From Pelistega ratti (lineage in GTDB: Bacteria; Pseudomonadota; Gammaproteobacteria; Burkholderiales; Burkholderiaceae_B): DNA of 64,000 nt. Shown one piece after another: positions 58,786-64,000 of the stretch. The notes below the pieces were generated by a model, which searched no databases, had not been told where the DNA came from, and worked only from the letters and a program-made list of their open reading frames with translations. Position numbers and translations under genes: made by a program. The DNA is taken from positions 1,736,001 to 1,800,000 of the forward strand of contig NZ_CP047165.1 of NCBI RefSeq assembly GCF_009833965.1. Reading direction: 5' to 3'. The stretch's first letter is position 1. Every line of letters starts with the position of its first letter.

Positions 58786-59376
58786 ATGAACCGCCGTCAT
58801 TTAATCAAAGCGGGTGCAGTGCTTACGGCTTCCGTCTTAGCTAGCCGTTTTATAGAGGCAAGAGAACGTACTATGATTAAAACTTTAGTGATTGTGTCGC
58901 ACCCTTATCCTGAGCGTTCTACCTTTACCAAAGCACTACAGCAAGCCGCAGAAAGTGTAGAAGGAGTAACGGTACGTAATTTAGAAACGCTTTATGGCTT
59001 TGATACTCGTGCTATTGATGATGAGAAAGAACGCCAAATAACGCGTGAGCATGATCGAGTGGTATTTATTTTCCCTACACACTGGTTTAATATCACCCCC
59101 ATGATGAAAGCCTACATGAATGATGTATGGGGTAATGTGGGGCCTGGGTTATGGGAGGGAAAAGAGTTTTTAGCTGTTACACAGGCAGCTGGCGGGTCAA
59201 GTACCTATGGTAAGAATGGGCGAATTGGTGTGGACTTAAAAGATGTGTTTCTACCACTTAAAGCGAGTGCATTACATTGTGGTATGACATATCTTGAGCC
59301 TCTTGCTTTTGAGGCAGCAGACAGATCAAAGATTCCTGATTATCAACAAGCGCTAATAGCACGTTTACAGCAATAG
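58786..59376 (+). CDS. Flavodoxin-fold NAD(P)H quinone reductase-like protein with Tat-type signal
   Basis: A 196-aa protein. The N-terminus MNRRHLIKAGAVLTASVLA looks like a twin-arginine signal. The rest is a flavodoxin-2 fold related to KefF/MdaB quinone reductases: IVIVSHP-like VIVSHPYPERSTF, then FPTHWFNITPMMKAYMNDVW, typical of the FMN/FAD-binding region, and TQAAGGSSTYG. Tat export would suit a protein that folds around flavin in the cytoplasm. An internal ATG at residue 30 (MIKTLVIVSH) would give a cytoplasmic form, so the site of action should be tested. A good AGGAGAAG precedes the upstream ATG. Confidence 0.85.
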   Translation: MNRRHLIKAGAVLTASVLASRFIEARERTMIKTLVIVSHPYPERSTFTKALQQAAESVEGVTVRNLETLYGFDTRAIDDEKERQITREHDRVVFIFPTHWFNITPMMKAYMNDVWGNVGPGLWEGKEFLAVTQAAGGSSTYGKNGRIGVDLKDVFLPLKASALHCGMTYLEPLAFEAADRSKIPDYQQALIARLQQ

Positions 59377-59386
59377 AGGAGGTAAA

Positions 59387-60313
59387 ATGTTTAAACAACT
59401 TTTACTATCTACTTTACTGACATTAGGTTTAGGAGTGATGCCCTCAAGTGAGGCGCAGACAACTAAACCACAAGCTAAAGCCCCTACGTTTAATTTTGAA
59501 AAACGTACTGTTACCTTAAATAATGGTCAAGAAATGCCGATTATTGGACTTGGTGTACTGATGCTGTCAGATGAACAAACAGAGGTCTCTATACTGGCTG
59601 CTTTAAAAAATGGCTATCGTCTTATTGATACTGCTCATGCTTATAATAATGAAGTAGCCGTTGGTCGTGCTATTAAAAAATCAGGTGTACCACGAGAAGA
59701 AATCTTTTTAACTTCTAAGCTATGGATGGATGATTTTCCAAATGCAGCAACAGAAATTGATCATATGTTAGAGCGATTAGATACCCCTTATATCGACTTA
59801 TTATTACTGCATCACCCTGCTGCACATGATAAAGAAGCATATAAAGCTATGGAGCAAGCGGTAAGAGATGGTAAGGTAAAGTCTATTGGTTTATCTAACT
59901 ATTATGAGAAAGAGTTTGCAGAGATTATGCAGATTGCAACCATCACACCAGCGGTCGTGCAAAATGAAACGCATCCATATAATCAATGGATTTCACTTAA
60001 ACCTTATTTTGATAAATATGGTACGGTGATTGAGTCTTGGTATCCGCTTGGAGGACGTAACCGTTGGGGGCGTGGTGGTAAAGAAGATTTATTTCATGAT
60101 CCTGTTATTGTAGATATAGCGAAAGCGTACCATAAAACACCGGCACAGGTTATTCTAAGATGGCATTTGCAGTCAGGTTATATTGCGATTCCTGGTTCTA
60201 GTAATCCAGCACATATTAAAGAAAATATTGATATTTTTGATTTTGCACTCAGTGACAAAGATATGATGGAAATGCGTAAATTAGATAAAGCACGTCGTTT
60301 TTCAACCTTTTAA
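59387..60313 (+). CDS. Aldo/keto reductase with Sec signal peptide
   Basis: A 308-aa AKR barrel of the DkgA/B-like type. The catalytic tetrad is intact: Asp in RLIDTAHAYNN, Tyr in the same segment, Lys in FLTSKLWMD and His in LLLLHHPAAH. IPGSSNPAHIKENIDIFDF is the NADPH-phosphate region. Ahead of the usual start lies MFKQLLLSTLLTLGLGVMPS with an SEA-Q cleavage site, a clear Sec-type signal. AGGAGG precedes the ATG. Ten bases after the flavodoxin gene. An exported NADPH-type reductase is unusual. Confidence 0.9.
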   Translation: MFKQLLLSTLLTLGLGVMPSSEAQTTKPQAKAPTFNFEKRTVTLNNGQEMPIIGLGVLMLSDEQTEVSILAALKNGYRLIDTAHAYNNEVAVGRAIKKSGVPREEIFLTSKLWMDDFPNAATEIDHMLERLDTPYIDLLLLHHPAAHDKEAYKAMEQAVRDGKVKSIGLSNYYEKEFAEIMQIATITPAVVQNETHPYNQWISLKPYFDKYGTVIESWYPLGGRNRWGRGGKEDLFHDPVIVDIAKAYHKTPAQVILRWHLQSGYIAIPGSSNPAHIKENIDIFDFALSDKDMMEMRKLDKARRFSTF

Positions 60314-60323
60314 ATAAAATAGT

Positions 60324-60365
60324 GTCCTAGGGTGATTGTAAAAGGATACGTACCATCCCTAGGAC
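60324..60365 (+). terminator. Possible terminator of the redox cluster
   Basis: GTCCTAGGG (60324-60332) and CCCTAGGAC (60357-60365) pair perfectly over 9 bp around a 24-nt loop, 11 bp after the last gene. There is no strong T-run, so this is a weak call. Confidence 0.45.
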
Positions 60366-60497
60366 AAAATTATCATATTGAATACCTGTATATCCTTTGA
60401 TATAGTAAATCTCTATCCCTATTAATTAAAAATAATATTTAGTTTTCCATACATATTCTAAGATAAATGGGGGTGCTTATTAAAAAAGGGAGGTTTT

Positions 60498-61193
60498 ATG
60501 TCGTGGTATTGGTATTTCTTAGTCGTTATGATGGGTATTGCTGTAAGTGTGGTATACCGATACACGGTTTTAAGTTTTTATCGGGCTTACCCTAAAGACC
60601 CACATTTTTACCAAAATAAAACCTATCAGCGTTCGTACCATCACTTATTTTGCAGTGCTTTATTCTTTCTTTATATATTGGTCTATATTATTTTTGCTTA
60701 TCTATCCATTATTCCTAATATCGGCATAAAGCACTATATAGCATTACCATTCGCTTTTTTCCTAACCATTATTGCCTGTGTTGATTGTAAGCTTTACCTT
60801 ATTCCCTTTTGGTGTTTAGTAGGGGTATTAATAATAGGTGGTTTATATCATTTAGGGCAGGTACTATTTATTGATACGGAAGTATCGCTGATAGACTTAA
60901 TGTATATAGGGTTTCAAGAAAAAATCCCTTTTTTTATCGGTATAGGTGTGCTTTATTGGCTTGTTCTCAGAAATCGTATCGGTTTGGGCGATATTTATTT
61001 TTTAATGATTTTATTAATTCTTTTCTCGGTAGAAGTTTGGTTATATGCAGTCCTTCTTGCTTGTCTGTTAGGCATACTCTTTGCGTGTATACTAAAGATA
61101 GTTAAAAAATCCATAGGGTATATTGCTTTTGGTCCTTGGATAGCGTTATCAACATGGTTGATGTTTTTGGTGGTATTAGATGGAAAAATATAA
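60498..61193 (+). CDS. pilD: A24 prepilin peptidase lacking the N-terminal Cys domain
   Basis: A 231-aa membrane aspartyl protease with about seven hydrophobic segments. Both catalytic aspartates are in context: IIACVDCKLYLIP and RIGLGDIYFL (GxGD). AFGPWIAL near the end is also typical. The usual zinc-binding methylation domain with two CxxC pairs is missing: the 50 residues after the first helix have no such motif, and the protein is about 60 residues short. It overlaps coaE by 14 bases; pilD-coaE-zapD is a common order. No pilin or pil assembly genes are in the window. Confidence 0.8.
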   Translation: MSWYWYFLVVMMGIAVSVVYRYTVLSFYRAYPKDPHFYQNKTYQRSYHHLFCSALFFLYILVYIIFAYLSIIPNIGIKHYIALPFAFFLTIIACVDCKLYLIPFWCLVGVLIIGGLYHLGQVLFIDTEVSLIDLMYIGFQEKIPFFIGIGVLYWLVLRNRIGLGDIYFLMILLILFSVEVWLYAVLLACLLGILFACILKIVKKSIGYIAFGPWIALSTWLMFLVVLDGKI

Positions 61194-61812
61194 TCAGTTT
61201 TGTGTCGGTTTAACAGGGGGAATAGGTTCTGGCAAGTCAACAGTAGCTGGATTACTGGAGCAATGGGGGATTAAAGTTATTGATGCAGACCAAATTTCAC
61301 GGACATTAACACAGGCAAATGGGCAAGCTATTCCTGCTATTCGTGAAGTATTTGGTGATGGAGTAATTGCTCCTGATCATAGCTTAAATCGAGATGCTAT
61401 GCGACAGCTTATTTTTTCTGATGTGTCGGTTAAAAAAAAATTAGAAAATATCCTACATCCCATGATAAAACAAGAAATGCAAAAACAATGTCAGCAAGAA
61501 AAGCAAAGCCCTTATATTGTCTTTGATATCCCCTTACTAGTGGAATCAATTGATTATTATCGTTCATGGTTAGACCGTATTTGTGTTGTTGATTGCGATG
61601 AAGCGACACAAATTAAACGAGTTAGTAAAAGAAATGCACTTTCTCAAGAAACAATTCAGCGGATTATCCAACAGCAAGTACGGCGAGAAGAACGATTATT
61701 ATATGCAGATGATATTATTTTCAATGGTGAGGGTATAACTTTGGATAATTTACAAGAACAGGCATATAATTTTCATATGAAATGGTCATTGATGGTCAAT
61801 AAAGGAGTTTGA
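61180..61812 (+). CDS. coaE: Dephospho-CoA kinase
   Basis: A 210-aa kinase for the last step of coenzyme A synthesis. P-loop GLTGGIGSGKSTVAGLLEQWG, VIDADQISR, and IVFDIPLLVES with VVDCDEATQIKRV are all typical. It overlaps the prepilin peptidase gene and is followed one base later by zapD. Confidence 0.96.
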   Translation: MEKYNQFCVGLTGGIGSGKSTVAGLLEQWGIKVIDADQISRTLTQANGQAIPAIREVFGDGVIAPDHSLNRDAMRQLIFSDVSVKKKLENILHPMIKQEMQKQCQQEKQSPYIVFDIPLLVESIDYYRSWLDRICVVDCDEATQIKRVSKRNALSQETIQRIIQQQVRREERLLYADDIIFNGEGITLDNLQEQAYNFHMKWSLMVNKGV

Positions 61813-61813
61813 G

Positions 61814-62569
61814 TTGATTTTATATGAACATCCTTTCAACGAAAGAATACGCTATATGATTCGTTTGGAATATTTATTCCAGCAATTATTGACATTTAGT
61901 AAAAGTCCTTCAGCAGAGGGTTTGCACGTTGCGTTTGCCATTCTTTTTCAGATTATGGATGTTTGTGATCGTGGTGATTGTCGTAACTGGGTACTTCAAG
62001 AAATTGAGAAACAAAAAGCAAGTTTAGAAAGCTATCGTACGTTTCCTGATATTGATGAACAGGTATTGAATGCAACAATCCAAAAATTAAATCAAGTATC
62101 TCAACAATTAGCGAGTGCTAGAAAACCGGGTAGCCATATCCGAGAGAATGAATGGTTACTTTCTTTAAAAAATCGTTTTTTAACTCCCGGCTCTACCTCT
62201 GCTATGGATATTCCTTCTTATACAGCATGGCTAAATGGGAATCATCAAGACTGCTTACATATTTTTCATCAACTGATAGTGCCGTTTATGCCACTTTATA
62301 ATGCGGTGAGCCAAGCACTTTCTGTGATTAGAGAGGCTGCGATTCCCCATATGGAAAGTAGTAAAACCAATGGTTTTTTTGAGAAAAATATTGGAGGAAG
62401 AATTTATCAGATGGCAAGAATTTGGCTCTCTGCCAATCAAAGGATTTATCCCGAAATTAGTGCGAATAAACATGTTGTAATGATTCGTTTTTTTCGGATT
62501 AATGATCATTTTAAACAAATTCTTATGACTGAGCCGATTGGTTTTAAAATAGCGCTATGCCAGATTTAG
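61814..62569 (+). CDS. zapD: Cell division protein ZapD
   Basis: A 251-aa FtsZ-bundling protein (DUF1342). The start is TTG at 61814: AAAGGAG ends six bases before it, and the product MILYEHPFNERIRYMIRLEY matches the family opening. The first internal ATG would cut this motif. It ends with the RFFRINDHFKQ and GFKIALCQI stretch usual for ZapD. A yacG-like zinc-finger gene often found next is absent here. Confidence 0.93.
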   Translation: MILYEHPFNERIRYMIRLEYLFQQLLTFSKSPSAEGLHVAFAILFQIMDVCDRGDCRNWVLQEIEKQKASLESYRTFPDIDEQVLNATIQKLNQVSQQLASARKPGSHIRENEWLLSLKNRFLTPGSTSAMDIPSYTAWLNGNHQDCLHIFHQLIVPFMPLYNAVSQALSVIREAAIPHMESSKTNGFFEKNIGGRIYQMARIWLSANQRIYPEISANKHVVMIRFFRINDHFKQILMTEPIGFKIALCQI

Positions 62570-62682
62570 GTTTTATATAAGGAAATGTTTTTGTTTCAAT
62601 GCATTGCCCCGTCTAGTATCTTTTTCTTGAATAAGGGACAATAGCAGCCAATCATTTATGTGATATTTCATTTGTACACGGT

Positions 62683-63876
62683 ATGCGTAAATATCTTTTA
62701 TTACTTTTAATAGCCATCTTAGGGTTTGGCTATTATTTTTTTATTGTTTCGTCTCGTGATAATAATACCTCATCATCAGATACGAACACTAGCCCAAATA
62801 AACCCTCTACACAGACGAATAATACCGCTAAACCGACTACACAACGCGGAAGGGGAGCAAATAACTTTCAACGTAGCCTTGTTAAGATTGTTTATGCAGA
62901 GGAAAAACCAATTCAAGAAGTGGTATCTAGTCTAGGTACTGTTATTCCTTCTCAGTCTGTAATAGTTAATAGTCAGGTAGGCGGTGTTTTACAAGCTATT
63001 TTTTTTGAAGAGGGGCAATATGTTAAAAAAGGGGATTTATTAGCTAAGATTGATCCCAGAACCTATCAGGCAGCACTTGACCAAGCAAAAGGTTCTTTAG
63101 CAGAAAACCAAGCAAGACTAGTGAATGCTCGTCAAGATTTAAAACGTTATCAAACTCTGTATAAACAAGATTCTATTGCACGCCAGCAAGTAGATACCCA
63201 ACAAGCATTAGTTCGTCAGTATGAGGGATCTTCTGTCAATTTACAAGCAGCGGTTGAGCAAGCACAAATTAATCTTAACTATACAGATATTGTTGCGCCT
63301 ATTGATGGAAGAGTTGGTTTACGCAAGGTAGATGTTGGTAATCTTATTGCTGCAAATAGTACAGATGGATTGGTGTTGATTACACAAAATCAACCAATTG
63401 ATGTGAGTTTTTCCGTCCCAGAAATATATATTGCTAAATTAGCAGCCCCTTTTTATCAAGGTAAGTCATTAGCAGTGAGTATTCTCAATAAAGAAAATGC
63501 AACGATTCTAGCAGAGGGAGTGCTGGTTTCTATGGATAACCAAGTTGATACCACAACGGGGAGTGTTAAATTAAAAGCACGTTTTGATAATCATGATTAT
63601 CAACTTTTTCCCAACCAATTTGTTAATGCCAAAATTATCTTACAACAAGTTGATGATGCCATTGTATTAAGTAATGATGCTATTCAATATAGCGATGCTG
63701 GTGCTTATGTGTATATTGTGCAGGAGGATAATACCATCAAAACACAAACGGTACAGACTGGCATTGTAAATGAGGGGTATACACAAATTTTATCGGGACT
63801 AAGCCTTACAGATAAAGTAGTCATTGAGGGGCTTGATCGTCTGCGTAGTGGTTCTACCGTAGAGATTGTGCCGTGA
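62683..63876 (+). CDS. mdtA: RND efflux periplasmic adaptor (MdtA-like)
   Basis: A 397-aa membrane-fusion protein. An N-terminal membrane anchor (residues 4-22) is followed by a Ser/Asn/Thr-rich spacer (25-60). The lipoyl halves ([19 protein letters not shown] and [20 protein letters not shown]) flank a helical hairpin (about 120-190), and beta-barrel parts follow. It connects the RND pump to an outer-membrane channel. A four-base overlap (GTGA) with the pump gene indicates co-translation. Substrate range unknown. Confidence 0.92.
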   Translation: MRKYLLLLLIAILGFGYYFFIVSSRDNNTSSSDTNTSPNKPSTQTNNTAKPTTQRGRGANNFQRSLVKIVYAEEKPIQEVVSSLGTVIPSQSVIVNSQVGGVLQAIFFEEGQYVKKGDLLAKIDPRTYQAALDQAKGSLAENQARLVNARQDLKRYQTLYKQDSIARQQVDTQQALVRQYEGSSVNLQAAVEQAQINLNYTDIVAPIDGRVGLRKVDVGNLIAANSTDGLVLITQNQPIDVSFSVPEIYIAKLAAPFYQGKSLAVSILNKENATILAEGVLVSMDNQVDTTTGSVKLKARFDNHDYQLFPNQFVNAKIILQQVDDAIVLSNDAIQYSDAGAYVYIVQEDNTIKTQTVQTGIVNEGYTQILSGLSLTDKVVIEGLDRLRSGSTVEIVP

Positions 63877-64000
63877 ATATTTCTCGTCAGTTTATTTTAA
63901 GACCTGTAGCAACTGTTTTATTAATGATTGCTATTGTTATGGGTGGTTTATTAGCTTATAAACAATTATCTGTTTCCGCATTACCGCAAGTTGATTACCC
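63873..64000 (+). CDS. RND efflux pump, N-terminal fragment (cut by window end)
   Basis: A GTG start at 63873 overlaps the adaptor stop. The 42 visible codons read [20 protein letters not shown] followed by SALPQVDYP, the first membrane helix and periplasmic entry of MdtB/MdtC-type RND pumps. The rest lies outside the window. Confidence 0.88.
   Translation, partial: MNISRQFILRPVATVLLMIAIVMGGLLAYKQLSVSALPQVDY

Overview
The window is AT-rich DNA that looks like a low-GC member of the Burkholderiales, most likely Alcaligenaceae (Taylorella, Pelistega or Oligella-like). This rests on gene order: MFS-ssb, hslU-hslV-dksA-CobW GTPase, dapF-DUF484-xerC, gatCAB opposite mreBCD-mrdA-rodA, DUF3460-scpA-panC and prepilin peptidase-coaE-zapD. 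HslV and DksA also read like Bordetella proteins. The species cannot be fixed from the sequence alone.

Layout. 1-2150: end of an MFS transporter and two tandem ssb genes. 2150-17350: two very large trimeric autotransporter adhesins (2026 and 2451 aa), each behind an AT-rich leader with stem-loops; the second carries a collagen-like Gly-X-Y tract and 1.65-kb internal duplications. 17350-21000: a UspA protein, a perfect 15-bp inverted repeat, an ImmA/IrrE protease plus PIN-like toxin pair, and a CusF-like periplasmic protein. 21000-24010: a TRAP dicarboxylate transporter (dctPQM) with a stem-loop between dctP and dctQ. 24240-25080: an ArsA/Get3-like ATPase ending in a Cys-rich tail. 25290-29110: hslUV, dksA and a CobW-family zinc GTPase. 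29620-33180: a zinc-homeostasis locus (zur, a small membrane protein, znuC, znuB, znuA) with a near-perfect Zur box in the divergent promoter.

33330-39340 (minus strand): xerC, DUF484, dapF, gatB, gatA, gatC. 39519-45222 (plus strand): the rod-shape operon mreBCD-mrdA-rodA. 45346-47309: an ATPase plus TOPRIM-like RloA/RloB pair, probably a phage-defence module, inserted between housekeeping blocks. 47601-50226: mutY, ftsX, ftsE. 50549-53536: a general amino-acid ABC transporter (aapQMP) without a binding-protein gene. 53752-55675: DUF3460, scpA, panC. 55840-60313: a LysR regulator divergent from a four-gene redox set, three of whose products carry export signals. 60498-62569: a shortened prepilin peptidase, coaE and zapD. 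62683-64000: an RND efflux adaptor and the start of its pump.

The housekeeping blocks serve DNA maintenance, indirect Gln/Asn-tRNA amidation, lysine/peptidoglycan precursor supply, rod-shaped cell-wall growth and division. The accessory parts are the adhesins, the toxin-antitoxin pair, the RloAB pair, the ArsA-like ATPase and the exported redox cluster. I saw no rRNA, tRNA, CRISPR array or intact insertion sequence.
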